From: Methylobacterium bullatum
GTDB lineage: Bacteria > Pseudomonadota > Alphaproteobacteria > Rhizobiales > Beijerinckiaceae
NCBI RefSeq assembly: GCF_014845095.1
Contig: NZ_NKUG01000084.1
Coordinates: 1-44,559, forward strand
Length of the DNA: 44,559 nucleotides
Direction of reading: 5' to 3'
Shown here: positions 26,465 through 35,124 of the stretch, piece after piece
Layout of the letters: every line of letters begins with the position of its first letter
Numbering within the stretch: the stretch's first letter is position 1
Program-made: the position numbers and the translations under genes
Notes under the pieces: generated by a model
Databases searched by the model: none
What the model was told of the DNA's origin: nothing
Seen by the model: the letters and a program-made list of their open reading frames with translations, nothing else

Positions 26465-29400
26465 ATGGCAAAACGCCGGACTAGGACGTCTCCCGACAGC
26501 GCCTCCGAAGAGGTCGTCGCTCCCCTCGTTCCCACCGGCGCCCTGGCGGTGGCGCTCCTCGACCTCGTGACTCGGAACAAGCCTCTGATCCACATGGTGC
26601 GCGAGACGCACCGGCAGGAGGCCATCGCGGCGATCCTGCGCGCCCTGGCCCCGGATCGCAGCGTCGCGATCTACCCGGAATGGGATTGCCTGCCCTTCGA
26701 CCGGACCTCGCCGTCGCGCGGCGTCATGGGGCAGCGCACGGGCGTGTTGCGCTGGCTCACGGACGCCGCCGCCCTCCCCGACATCGTCCTGACGACCGCC
26801 CCTGCCCTGATCCAGCGTGTTCCGCCGCCCGAGACCTGGGCGGACGCCCATCTCGAGATCCGGGTCGGCGATGATTTCGATCCTCACGCGATCACCGCGA
26901 CGTTGCAGCGCCTCGGCTACATCCTCGACGACCGGGTCGACGAGCCCGGCGAAGTCGCGATCTGGGGCCGAACGGTGGACGTGTTCCCCGCCGCCGCACC
27001 GCGCCCCTGCCGGATCGAGCACGAGGGCGGCCGTGTCACCGCCATCCGGTCCTACGATCCGGTGTCCCAGCGCTCCCTGGCGGAGGCCGAGCGCCTGGTC
27101 GTCGACCCGGCCACGGAAATCCTCCTGCCCGAGGGATCCGAGACCGGGCTGCGGCCCTTCACCGGCCAGGAGCACCAGCTTTCCCGCTTCTACCCCGCCC
27201 TGACGACGGTGCTCGACTACGTCCCCGATGCCCGCCTCGTGGTGGAGACCGGCGCCGAGGAGCGCGCCGCCGCCTTCTTCGAACAGATCGCCGAGGGGCA
27301 GGACACCGGCAGTCGTAACGGCGGCAGTCGTAACGGCGACTTGGACGAGCTCTACCTCGATCCCCGGAGCTGGGCCTCGCTTCAGGAGGCGCGCCGCGTC
27401 GCTACGGCCTCGGCGGAGGAATCCGAAGATCTGGCGATTCCCGCCTTCGTGCGGAAGGCCCGTCCCAACGCGGCCCTGGCCGAGACCCTGCGCCGGCACC
27501 TGGAGGCGGGCGACCGCATCCTGCTGACAGGCCCAGAGGAGCCCCTCGGTCGCCTGATCCGCGTCGCCGAGCGGGTGATGGGGCGTAAGGCCCGGCGCGT
27601 CGCGAGCTGGATGGATGTGGCCCGCGCCAGGTCCGGTGCGATCCTGGCGCTGGCCGCGCCCATCGAGGCGGGGTTCAGGGTGCCGGGACAGGGTGTCTGT
27701 GTCATCGCCGCCGCCGACCTGTTCGGGAGCCGGGCCGCCGTCGCGGAGGGCGAGCCCGTCGCGAGCCTTCCCATCGGCGAGGTGGAGCTGCGCGTCGGCG
27801 ACGTGGCGGTGGATCGCGACAACGGTCTCTGCGTCTTCGAGGGGCTGGAGCGCGTCGTCACCGGAGAGGATGGCGGTGAGGACGCTCTCCGGCTGCGCTT
27901 TGCCGGGAACGCGATCCTGATGGTTCCGGTCTCCCAGGCCGACCGGATCTGGCGCTACGGCTCGGAGGCCGAGGCGGTGACCCTCGACAAGCTCGAGGGC
28001 GGATCCTGGGGCCGTCGGCGCCTCGAAGCCGAAGCGTGCATGGCAAAAGCCGCCCGCATGATGCTCGCCGCCGCCGAGGCGCGTCGGGCGGTCGAGGCGC
28101 CGGTCCTGTCGCCCCCGCTGCGGGAGATGGAGCGCTTTGCCGCCGGGTTCGGGTTCAACCTCACCGCCGATCAGGCGAGGGCGGTGAACGGGGTCCTGGG
28201 CGACCTCGCCTCGGGGCGGCCGATGGACCGGCTCGTCTGCGGCGATGTCGGCTTCGGGAAGACCGAAGTGGCCCTGCGCGCCGCCGCCGCTGCGATCTTC
28301 GCCGGTCGCCAGGTGGCGGTGGTGGCGCCCACCACCGTTCTGGCCCGGCAGCATGTGCAGACCTTCACCCGGCGCTTAGCCCGGTTCGGCATCGAGGTCG
28401 CCCATCTCTCCCGCCTCGTCTCGCCGGCCGAGGCGAAGCGCGTGAAGGCGGGGCTCGCCGACGGCAGCATCCGCCTCGTCATCGGCACCCATGGCCTCAC
28501 CGCCAAGGGCGTCGCCTTCTCCGATCTCGGCCTCGTGGTGATCGACGAGGAGCAGCGCTTCGGGGCCAAGATGAAGGAGGCCCTGCGCAAGACGGCGGGA
28601 GACGGCCACGTCCTCACGCTCACGGCGACGCCGATCCCCCGCACCCTGCAATCCGCCCTCGTCGGACTGCAATCCCTGAGCGTCATCGCCACGCCGCCGG
28701 CGGTGCGCCAGCCCATCCGCACGGTGATCGCGCCGTTCGACGCCGATGGCCTGCGGGACGCGCTCCTGCGCGAGCATCGCCGGGGCGGACAGAGCTTCGT
28801 CGTGTGCCCGCGGATCGAGGATATCGGCCCCATGGCGAAGCGTCTCGCCAAGCTCGTCCCCGACCTGCGCACGATGATCGCCCATGGCGAGCTCAAGGCG
28901 GCGGATATGGACGACGTGATGGTGCGCTTCGCCGATGGCGAGGGCGACGTGCTGCTGGCCACCAGCATCATCGAGAGCGGCCTCGACGTGCCCCGCGCCA
29001 ACACGATGCTGGTCTGGGACGCGGAGCGTTTCGGCCTGTCGCAGCTGCACCAGCTGCGGGGCCGGGTCGGTCGCGGCCAGCGCCGGGGCGTCGTCCACCT
29101 GCTCCACCAGCCGGAGAAGCCGCTGAGCCCGGCCACGGAGAAGCGCCTGCGCACCCTGGAGGCCCTGGACCGGCTCGGTGCGGGCTTCGCCATCAGCGCC
29201 CGCGACCTCGACCTGCGCGGAGCGGGCGACCTCGTGGGCGAGAACCAGGCGGGCCACGTCAAGCTGATCGGGCTCGGCCTCTATCAGCACCTCCTGCACC
29301 TCGCCCTGCGGGCCGCGAAGGGGGAAGCCGCCGAGGATTGGATGCCCGAGATCCGGATCGGTCTCTCCGGCGGCGTGCCGGCCGATTACGTACCGGAGCC

Positions 29401-29776
29401 GGACGTGCGCCTGAGCCTCTACACCCGCCTCCTGCGCCTCACGACCCCGGACGAGGTCGAGGCCCTCCGCCACGAGGTGGCCGACCGGTTCGGTCCGCCG
29501 CCGGAGGCGTTCGAGGCCCTCGTCACCCTGGCCCGCCTCCGGGTCGGCTGCCTCGAACTCGGGATCGCGCGGTTGAGCGGCGGCCCGCAGGGGCTGGCGG
29601 CGGATTTCCGTGCCAATGCCCCTCCGATCCTGCTGCCGGTCAACGCGCATATCGAGCGCCGCGACCGCCGCGTGCTGCTGCGCGCCGGCTGCGACGATGC
29701 GGTCGAGCGCGGTCGCCTCGCCGCCCGGTTCCTCGAACGCCTGCGGGAGGCCAGCACGCGGCGCCCGGCGGGGTGA
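26465..29776 (+). CDS. Mfd-like helicase (divergent transcription-repair coupling factor paralogue)
   Basis: A 1,103-residue protein with the Mfd order. A UvrB-like N-terminal part comes first, then a degenerate RNA-polymerase-interaction region (~450-540; DNGLCVFEGLERV in place of the usual HGIGxF). The RecG-like translocase follows: Walker A GDVGFGKTE 593-601, DEEQRFG 694-700, LTATPIPRTLQ, ESGLDVPRANTM, QLRGRVGR. A TRCF C-terminal domain ends it. Normal Mfd is ~1,150-1,190 residues and more conserved, so this is probably a second paralogue rather than the housekeeping mfd. It is unrelated in function to the flanking sulfur genes. Confidence 0.8.
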   Translation: MAKRRTRTSPDSASEEVVAPLVPTGALAVALLDLVTRNKPLIHMVRETHRQEAIAAILRALAPDRSVAIYPEWDCLPFDRTSPSRGVMGQRTGVLRWLTDAAALPDIVLTTAPALIQRVPPPETWADAHLEIRVGDDFDPHAITATLQRLGYILDDRVDEPGEVAIWGRTVDVFPAAAPRPCRIEHEGGRVTAIRSYDPVSQRSLAEAERLVVDPATEILLPEGSETGLRPFTGQEHQLSRFYPALTTVLDYVPDARLVVETGAEERAAAFFEQIAEGQDTGSRNGGSRNGDLDELYLDPRSWASLQEARRVATASAEESEDLAIPAFVRKARPNAALAETLRRHLEAGDRILLTGPEEPLGRLIRVAERVMGRKARRVASWMDVARARSGAILALAAPIEAGFRVPGQGVCVIAAADLFGSRAAVAEGEPVASLPIGEVELRVGDVAVDRDNGLCVFEGLERVVTGEDGGEDALRLRFAGNAILMVPVSQADRIWRYGSEAEAVTLDKLEGGSWGRRRLEAEACMAKAARMMLAAAEARRAVEAPVLSPPLREMERFAAGFGFNLTADQARAVNGVLGDLASGRPMDRLVCGDVGFGKTEVALRAAAAAIFAGRQVAVVAPTTVLARQHVQTFTRRLARFGIEVAHLSRLVSPAEAKRVKAGLADGSIRLVIGTHGLTAKGVAFSDLGLVVIDEEQRFGAKMKEALRKTAGDGHVLTLTATPIPRTLQSALVGLQSLSVIATPPAVRQPIRTVIAPFDADGLRDALLREHRRGGQSFVVCPRIEDIGPMAKRLAKLVPDLRTMIAHGELKAADMDDVMVRFADGEGDVLLATSIIESGLDVPRANTMLVWDAERFGLSQLHQLRGRVGRGQRRGVVHLLHQPEKPLSPATEKRLRTLEALDRLGAGFAISARDLDLRGAGDLVGENQAGHVKLIGLGLYQHLLHLALRAAKGEAAEDWMPEIRIGLSGGVPADYVPEPDVRLSLYTRLLRLTTPDEVEALRHEVADRFGPPPEAFEALVTLARLRVGCLELGIARLSGGPQGLAADFRANAPPILLPVNAHIERRDRRVLLRAGCDDAVERGRLAARFLERLREASTRRPAG
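27308..27337 (+). repeat. 15-bp in-frame tandem duplication in the Mfd-like gene
   Basis: GGCAGTCGTAACGGC occurs twice back to back (27308-27322, 27323-27337), encoding GSRNGGSRNG at residues 282-291. It lies in a poorly conserved loop of the N-terminal half, so the frame is kept. Confidence 0.9.
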
Positions 29777-29779
29777 GAT

Positions 29780-29806
29780 CGCCGCTCGGGTCTTCACCGG
29801 GCGGCG
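29780..29806. terminator. Hairpin between convergent genes
   Basis: CGCCGCTCGG (29780-29789) pairs with CCGGGCGGCG (29797-29806), with one wobble or mismatch and a 7-base loop. It lies 4 bases after the helicase stop and just before the end of the convergent monooxygenase gene. No T-run follows, so it is only a possible terminator. Confidence 0.5.
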
Positions 29807-29821
29807 CCGGCGGAGATGGGG

Positions 29822-31174
29822 CTACGGCGCCCGCGAGGCTGCGTGGCGGCGGTGACGGGGGCGCTGGAGGCCGAGATTCTCGCGCAGGGTGGTGCCCTCG
29901 TATTCCGTGCGGAACAGGCCTCGCCGCTGCAATTCGGGGATCACCAGGGTGGCGAAATCGTCGAGCCCGCCGGGGAGCGTCGGGGGCATGATGTTGAACC
30001 CGTCGGCGCCATAAGCTTCGAACCGCTCCTGAAGCGCATCGGCGATCCGGGCGGGTGTTCCGATCAGGGTCCAGTGGCCGCGCGCTCCGGCGATGCGCAG
30101 GTAGAGCTCGCGGATGGTCAGGCCCTCGCGCCGGGCGATGGTGACGAGGAGGTCCTGCCGGCTCTTGCCGCCCTCCGTCCCGCTGGCCTCCGGAACGGGC
30201 GCGTCGTCGGGATGGCCGGAGAGGTCGAGTCCCGCGAGCTGTTCCAGGAGCGAGCGGCCGACGACGGGGTGGATCAGCTCCTGCAACGCGCCGTACTTGT
30301 CCTCGGCCTCGGCCTGCGTGCGGCCGACCACCGGGAAGGCGCCCGGAAGGATCTTGAGCGCGTCGGGCTCGCGACCGTGCCGGCCGAGCCGGCCCTTCAC
30401 GTCGGCGTAGAAGGCGGTCGCATCCTCCAGGGTCGCCTGGGCGGTGAAGATCACCTCGGCGGTTCGGGCCGCCAAGGCCTTGCCGGCCTCCGAGGAGCCC
30501 GCCTGCACGACGACCGGATGGCCCTGGGGCGGACGGGGCACGTTGAGCGGCCCGCGCACGGAGAAATGCTCACCCTCATGCCCGAGCACGTGCAGCTTGG
30601 CCGGGTCGAAGAAGCGCCCTTCCTCGCGGTCGCGGACGAAGGCGTCGTCCTCGAACGTGTCCCAGAGCCCGGCGACCACGTCCACGAATTCCTCGGCGCG
30701 GGCGTAGCGGCGCGCATGGGCGAGATGGCTGTCGCGGCTGAAATTGTAGGCCTCGCGCGGGTCCGCCGAGGTGACGAGGTTCCAGCCCGCCCGGCCTCCG
30801 CTGAGATGGTCGAGGGAGGCGAACTTGCGCGCCACGTGGAACGGCTCGTTGTAGGTCGTGGAGGCGGTGGCCACGAGGCCGATGCGCTCCGTCACCGCCG
30901 AGAGGTGGGAGAGCAGGGTCAGCGGCTCGAACTGTCCGACGTAACGGATCGCCGTGCGGCTCAGGGCGTCGATGTCGTCGCCGCGGATGCTGACTCCGTC
31001 GGCGAGGAAGATCAGGTCGAACTTCGCCGCCTCTGCCACTTTGGCGAGGCGCCGGTAATGGGCGGGATCGATCCCCGCATCCGCCTGCGACGAGGGATGC
31101 CGCCATGCCGCGACGTGGTGCCCGCCCGGATAGAGGAAGGCACCGAGGCGCATCGTGTCCCGGCGACGTGACAT
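29822..31174 (-). CDS. LLM-class flavin-dependent monooxygenase (NtaA/SnaA/DszA family)
   Basis: A 450-residue FMNH2-dependent monooxygenase of the bacterial luciferase-like group that includes NtaA, DszA and SfnG-like enzymes. Typical stretches are MRLGAFLYPGGHHVAAWRHP, AKFDLIFLADG, HLSGGRAGWNLVTS and the QAGSSEAGKALAARTAEVIF region. Members cleave C-S or C-N bonds of sulfones, sulfonates or chelators with reduced flavin from a partner reductase. The start ATG 31174 has GAGGAC ahead. It lies 51 bases behind the SfnB/DszC-like gene on the same strand, so the two likely act together. The substrate is inferred to be an organosulfur compound. Confidence 0.9.
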   Translation of the reverse strand: MSRRRDTMRLGAFLYPGGHHVAAWRHPSSQADAGIDPAHYRRLAKVAEAAKFDLIFLADGVSIRGDDIDALSRTAIRYVGQFEPLTLLSHLSAVTERIGLVATASTTYNEPFHVARKFASLDHLSGGRAGWNLVTSADPREAYNFSRDSHLAHARRYARAEEFVDVVAGLWDTFEDDAFVRDREEGRFFDPAKLHVLGHEGEHFSVRGPLNVPRPPQGHPVVVQAGSSEAGKALAARTAEVIFTAQATLEDATAFYADVKGRLGRHGREPDALKILPGAFPVVGRTQAEAEDKYGALQELIHPVVGRSLLEQLAGLDLSGHPDDAPVPEASGTEGGKSRQDLLVTIARREGLTIRELYLRIAGARGHWTLIGTPARIADALQERFEAYGADGFNIMPPTLPGGLDDFATLVIPELQRRGLFRTEYEGTTLRENLGLQRPRHRRHAASRAP

Positions 31175-31225
31175 GGGTCTGTCCTCGATCTCGCGTTCCG
31201 TTGGACTTGCTTGGCAGGCGGCGCT

Positions 31226-32443
31226 TCAGGCCGAGCCGACCCGGTATTGGCGCGGCGCGGCGGTACCGTTCACGGCGAAATCGCCCACCGCCCGGTCGCG
31301 GTAGATCCGGGGATTGTGCGAGGCGATGGTGCGGGCGTTGCGCCAGTGCCGGTCGAGGCCGAGACCGCTCTTCACCGCCGAGGCGCCGAGCGCATCGAAC
31401 AGGGTCGTGGTGGCGTCGAGGACGAGGTTGGTGACCACGCTCACCGCCTGGTTCACCTCGATGTCGGCGATGCCCGCCGCATGGTCCGCCGCTTCTCCGT
31501 TGCGGTGAACGTCGTAGGTCCGCTGCAGGGCCTCCGCCGCCTTGAGGACGATGGCGCCCGCCGCATAGGCCGCGCCGCGCACGCGGCCGACCACTTGTTG
31601 GATCTGGGGATCGTCGCCGGCCCGGCTGCCGTTGCCGTGGCTGTAGACCCGCTTGCGCTCGGCCACGAGCCGCGACACGTCGATGGCGGCCGAACGGCCG
31701 ATGCCGGCCAAAGTCGCCAGATGGACGAGTTGGAAGAACGCCATCGCGTAGGGGAAACGCTCCGGATCGGGCTTGATCAGCTCCGGCCCGATGAGGACGT
31801 CCGTGAAGATCGCCGTGCCGCTGGCGGTGAGCGACTGGCCGAAACCGTCCCAATCGTCGACGATTTCGACACCCGGCGCCCGCACCGGCACGGCCGCCAC
31901 CAGGGACGCGCCCGCCTCGTCCTGGGCCGAGACGTGGATCCAGTCGGCGAAGAGCGAGCCGGTGGTGTAGAATTTCCGGCCGTTGAGCAGCCATTGCCCG
32001 CCGTGGGGCCGCAGGACCGTATCGAACTGCCCGACCTTGGCCTCGCCGGTCTCGGACACGCCGCTGCCGACGGTCTGGCGATCGCCGATTCGGGCGGTCC
32101 AGCGCGCCCGCCATTCCGGTGAGGACGAGCACAGCATGTCCTCCGTGAACCCGAAATGCGCGCGCAGGGCGTTGGTGACGTTGGGGTCGGCCTGGGACAA
32201 CTCGATGAGCAGGTTGAACAATTCGGGCAGGCTCGCGCCGTGGCCCCCCTCTTCGCGGGCGAGGCGCAGGGTGGTGAAGCCCGCCTCTCTCAGCCAGCCG
32301 ATCTCGTCATGGGGGAGCGTGTGCGCGAGATCGCGGGCGATGGCGGTGGCGCGGATGCGCGCGAAGACCGGCCGGAAACCGGCCGCGAGCGCCTCGTAGC
32401 CCGCGCTCGGTCCCGCGCCCCATCCCGCTTCCGTCTGAGACAT
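31226..32443 (-). CDS. SfnB/DszC-like flavin monooxygenase (acyl-CoA dehydrogenase fold)
   Basis: A 405-residue protein of the acyl-CoA dehydrogenase superfamily, in the subgroup that uses FMNH2 and O2 (DszC, SfnB, SsuC-like desulfurisation enzymes). Visible are the N-terminal helical part (LPHDEIGWLREAGFTTLRL), the FMN strand region (GSGVSETGEAKVGQF), NGRKFYTTGSLFADWIHVSA and the C-terminal helices (GLDRHWRNARTIASHNPRIY). It is first in a two-gene minus operon with the LLM monooxygenase, divergent from a second LLM gene. It probably oxidises a sulfide, sulfoxide or sulfone. Confidence 0.88.
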   Translation of the reverse strand: MSQTEAGWGAGPSAGYEALAAGFRPVFARIRATAIARDLAHTLPHDEIGWLREAGFTTLRLAREEGGHGASLPELFNLLIELSQADPNVTNALRAHFGFTEDMLCSSSPEWRARWTARIGDRQTVGSGVSETGEAKVGQFDTVLRPHGGQWLLNGRKFYTTGSLFADWIHVSAQDEAGASLVAAVPVRAPGVEIVDDWDGFGQSLTASGTAIFTDVLIGPELIKPDPERFPYAMAFFQLVHLATLAGIGRSAAIDVSRLVAERKRVYSHGNGSRAGDDPQIQQVVGRVRGAAYAAGAIVLKAAEALQRTYDVHRNGEAADHAAGIADIEVNQAVSVVTNLVLDATTTLFDALGASAVKSGLGLDRHWRNARTIASHNPRIYRDRAVGDFAVNGTAAPRQYRVGSA

Positions 32444-32767
32444 TCCGTCGATCCCGTGCCTGTGATGCCGTCACGCCGAAGGGGCTCGCGCTCGATGGCC
32501 CCCGGCCCCGTGGTCGTCCTGATCGACAATCCGGTCAGGGCAGACAAGTATAAATTAGGGTCGGATATGCGATTTAGCGATGTTATGCTCTAATCAATCG
32601 TAAAATAGACGATGTATGCTTGAAAGGGATGATCGTTGAAAGATCATTCTCGTTGACCGGATAGGATCACCGGCTAGGCTCATGCGCAGGAAGGCCTCCC
32701 GCATCGCGTGAACGAGGCCTCTTTCTCCATCGCACGATACCGTCGCCCCGGATTGCCTGGATCTGCC
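32444..32767. other. Divergent promoter region of the two monooxygenase operons
   Basis: This stretch is notably AT-rich at 32545-32660 and must hold both promoters. ATGATC (32629-32634) and GATCAT (32642-32647) form a 6-base palindrome with a 7-base spacer, a candidate operator. A GTG at 32708 is in frame with the downstream gene, but the ATG at 32768 is preferred. No further ORF was seen. Confidence 0.5.
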
Positions 32768-34165
32768 ATGAGCGCACGCCGCGAATTGAGGCTGAACGCC
32801 TTCGAGATGGGAGCGCCGGGCCATACCTGGGCCGGGCTGTGGCGGCACCCGCGCGACGCGGCGGCGCGCTACAATACCCTCGAGTACTGGGTGTCGCTGG
32901 CCCGCACCGCCGAGCGCGGCCTGTTCGACGGGATCTTCCTCGCCGACGTGGTCGGGGTCTACGACGTCTACGGTGCTTCGCCCGCCACCGCCGTCGCCCG
33001 GGCGGCGCAGGCGCCCAACCTCGATCCCTTCCTGCTGGTGCCGGCCATGGCCCATGCCACGACGCATCTCGGCTTCGGGGTGACGGCGAACCTCACTTAC
33101 GAACACCCCTATACCTTCACCCGCCGGCTCTCGACCCTCGACCACCTCACCAACGGTCGGATCGGCTGGAACGTGGTCACCGGCTATCTCGAGAGCGGCG
33201 CGCGCGGCATGGGCCTGCCCCAGGCCCGCGAACACGATGCGCGCTACGATGCCGGCGAGGATTTCCTGGAGGCGGCCTACAAGCTCTGGGAGGGAAGCTG
33301 GGAGGACGGCGCGGCCCTGCGCGATCGGGCGGGCGGCCTGTTCACGCAGCCGGGCCGGGTCCACCGCGTCACCCATGACGGGCCGAGCTACCGGGTCGAC
33401 GGGCAGCATCTCAGCGAGCCGTCGCCGCAACGGACGCCCGTGCTCTATCAGGCCGGCGCCTCGTCGCGCGGACGTCTCTTCGCCGCCCGCCATGCCGAGA
33501 GCATCTTCCTCAACGGCCAGACCAAGGCCGTCGCGGGCAAGGCCGTGCGCGCCACGCGGCAGGCGGCGAAGGAAGCGGGCCGCGATCCCTACGACATCCG
33601 GATGTTCCTCGGGGCCACCGTGATCGTCGCCCCCACCCGCGCCGAGGCGTTCGATCTGCGCGACGAGTACGCGCGGTATCTCGACGTGGAAGGCCAGCTC
33701 GCCCTCGTCTCCGGCTGGACCGGGATCGACCTGTCCGGGCTCGATGCCCATGAGGGGCTCGCCTACGTCAAGACCAACGCCATGCAGTCGTTGCTCGAGA
33801 ACCTGACGCTGCCCGGCGAACGCCCCTTCACCCGTGCCGATTTCGCCGAGTTCGGCCCGCGCGGGGCACGGGCTCCCTTCATCGTCGGATCGCCCTCGGA
33901 CGTCGCCGACGCGCTGCTGTCCTGGGCCGACGAGGCCGATCTCGACGGCTTCAATCTCACCCGCGCCGTCGCGCCCGAGACGATCGAGGCCTTCGTCGAT
34001 CTCGTCGTGCCCGCGCTGCAGGACCGGGGCGCGTTCAAGACGCGGTATCGCGAGGGCACGCTCCGCGAAAAGCTGTTTCCGGAGGGCGGCGCCCACCTGA
34101 AGGCGACCCATCCCGGCGCCCGCTTCCGCCGGGGCGGCAGCGAGGCGCGCGCCTCCGCCGCCTGA
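32768..34165 (+). CDS. LLM-class flavin-dependent monooxygenase (NtaA/SnaA/DszA family), second copy
   Basis: A 465-residue protein of the same family as the gene at 29822, but clearly diverged. Conserved stretches are ELRLNAFEMGAPGHTWAGLW, RGLFDGIFLADVVG, HLTNGRIGWNVVTGYLES, YQAGASSRGRLFAARHAES and the C-terminal FNLTRAVAPETIEAFVDLVV. It starts at ATG 32768 (MSARREL); the in-frame GTG at 32708 would add 20 residues with no family match. It heads a plus operon with two MetQ-type binding-protein genes 40 bases downstream, so the oxidised substrate is likely an imported organosulfur compound. Confidence 0.9.
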   Translation: MSARRELRLNAFEMGAPGHTWAGLWRHPRDAAARYNTLEYWVSLARTAERGLFDGIFLADVVGVYDVYGASPATAVARAAQAPNLDPFLLVPAMAHATTHLGFGVTANLTYEHPYTFTRRLSTLDHLTNGRIGWNVVTGYLESGARGMGLPQAREHDARYDAGEDFLEAAYKLWEGSWEDGAALRDRAGGLFTQPGRVHRVTHDGPSYRVDGQHLSEPSPQRTPVLYQAGASSRGRLFAARHAESIFLNGQTKAVAGKAVRATRQAAKEAGRDPYDIRMFLGATVIVAPTRAEAFDLRDEYARYLDVEGQLALVSGWTGIDLSGLDAHEGLAYVKTNAMQSLLENLTLPGERPFTRADFAEFGPRGARAPFIVGSPSDVADALLSWADEADLDGFNLTRAVAPETIEAFVDLVVPALQDRGAFKTRYREGTLREKLFPEGGAHLKATHPGARFRRGGSEARASAA

Positions 34166-34205
34166 CGCCCCCCCCTCTTCCTCTCCCCGATCACAGGTTT
34201 CCACG

Positions 34206-35006
34206 ATGACCCCGCTCCCTACCCGCCGCAGCCTCCTCGGCATCGCGGCTGTCCTCTTCGCTCTGGCGACCGGTCCCGCCTTCGCGGAAAAACCCCTGCG
34301 CATCGGCGCGACGCCGGGTCCCGTGGGGCAGACCCTGGCCTTCGCCGCCGATCTCGCCCGCAAGCAGGGGCAGAATGTCGAGATCGTCGAGTTCACCGAT
34401 TGGGTGACGCCCAACGAGGCCGTGGCCTCGGGCGATATCGACGCCAACCTGTTCCAGCACGTGCCCTACCTCCAGAGCGCCATCCGCTCGCGGGGCTACA
34501 AGCTGGTGGCCGTGGAGGGCGCCATCGTCCTGCCCGTGGGCCTGTTCTCGAAGACGGTGACCAGCCTCGACACGGTTCCCGACGGCGCCTCGGTCGCCAT
34601 CGCCAACGATCCCGTCAACGCGGCGCGGGGCTTGCGTCTGCTGGAAACTGCCAAGCTGCTTACCCTGAAGCCGGGCGTCGGCGACGAGGCCTCCGTCGCC
34701 GACATCGTCGCCAATCCGAAGCACCTGCGGATCCTCGAACTCGAAGCGGCGCAATTGCCGCGCGCGATGGACGACGTGACCCTGGCTCAGGTCAGCTTCA
34801 CCTACCTGATCGCCGCCGGCGGCGACCCCAGGACCTCCCTCATCACCGATGGGGTCGGGGACCGGCGCTACACACTGAGCTTCGTCGCGCGGCCCGACAA
34901 TCGCGACGATCCGCGTCTGGCCGCCTTCATCCGCAGCTTCCGCTCGGCGCCGGTGCGGGACTACATCGAGCGGACCTACAAGGGTTTCCTCGAGCCGGTC
35001 TGGTAG
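34206..35006 (+). CDS. MetQ/NlpA-family binding protein (1)
   Basis: A 266-residue periplasmic binding protein with a Sec-type signal (RRSLLGIAAVLFALATGPAFA, no lipobox Cys). The mature part carries family marks: KPLRIGATPGPVGQTL, EFTDWVTPNEAVASGDIDANLFQHVPYL, and IAVANDPVN-like VAIANDPVNAARGLRLL. The NlpA/MetQ family binds methionine and other sulfur compounds, working with MetN and MetI; such genes are at 38241 and 39355. It is 40 bases behind the LLM monooxygenase, in the same operon. The ligand may be methionine-like or an organosulfur substrate. Confidence 0.9.
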   Translation: MTPLPTRRSLLGIAAVLFALATGPAFAEKPLRIGATPGPVGQTLAFAADLARKQGQNVEIVEFTDWVTPNEAVASGDIDANLFQHVPYLQSAIRSRGYKLVAVEGAIVLPVGLFSKTVTSLDTVPDGASVAIANDPVNAARGLRLLETAKLLTLKPGVGDEASVADIVANPKHLRILELEAAQLPRAMDDVTLAQVSFTYLIAAGGDPRTSLITDGVGDRRYTLSFVARPDNRDDPRLAAFIRSFRSAPVRDYIERTYKGFLEPVW

Positions 35007-35067
35007 CGCGGTCTTCGGATTCGAACCGCCGCCGCCCGTTCGTCCAAGCGCGAGCCGGCCGCCCGAA

Positions 35068-35096
35068 CGAGCCTGCGCCAGGCTCGAAGGTTTTCG
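35068..35096 (+). terminator. Hairpin between the two metQ-like genes
   Basis: CGAGCCTG (35068-35075) and CAGGCTCG (35079-35086) form a perfect 8-bp stem with a 3-base loop, followed by AAGGTTTTCG. This is the best intrinsic-terminator candidate of the window. It would end or attenuate transcription between the two binding-protein genes. The T-run is short. Confidence 0.6.
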
Positions 35097-35124
35097 CCCC
35101 GGCACTCCCGAACAGAGAGCATCC

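Noticed and set aside
26057..28354. 765-codon open frame on the minus strand opposite the Mfd-like gene
   Set aside because: Antisense shadow of the helicase gene. It has no domain and its composition is typical of reversed GC-rich codons.
35018..35040. T-loop-like sequence GGTTCGAATCC on the minus strand
   Set aside because: No acceptor stem, D-arm or anticodon arm can be placed around it. It is a chance match.
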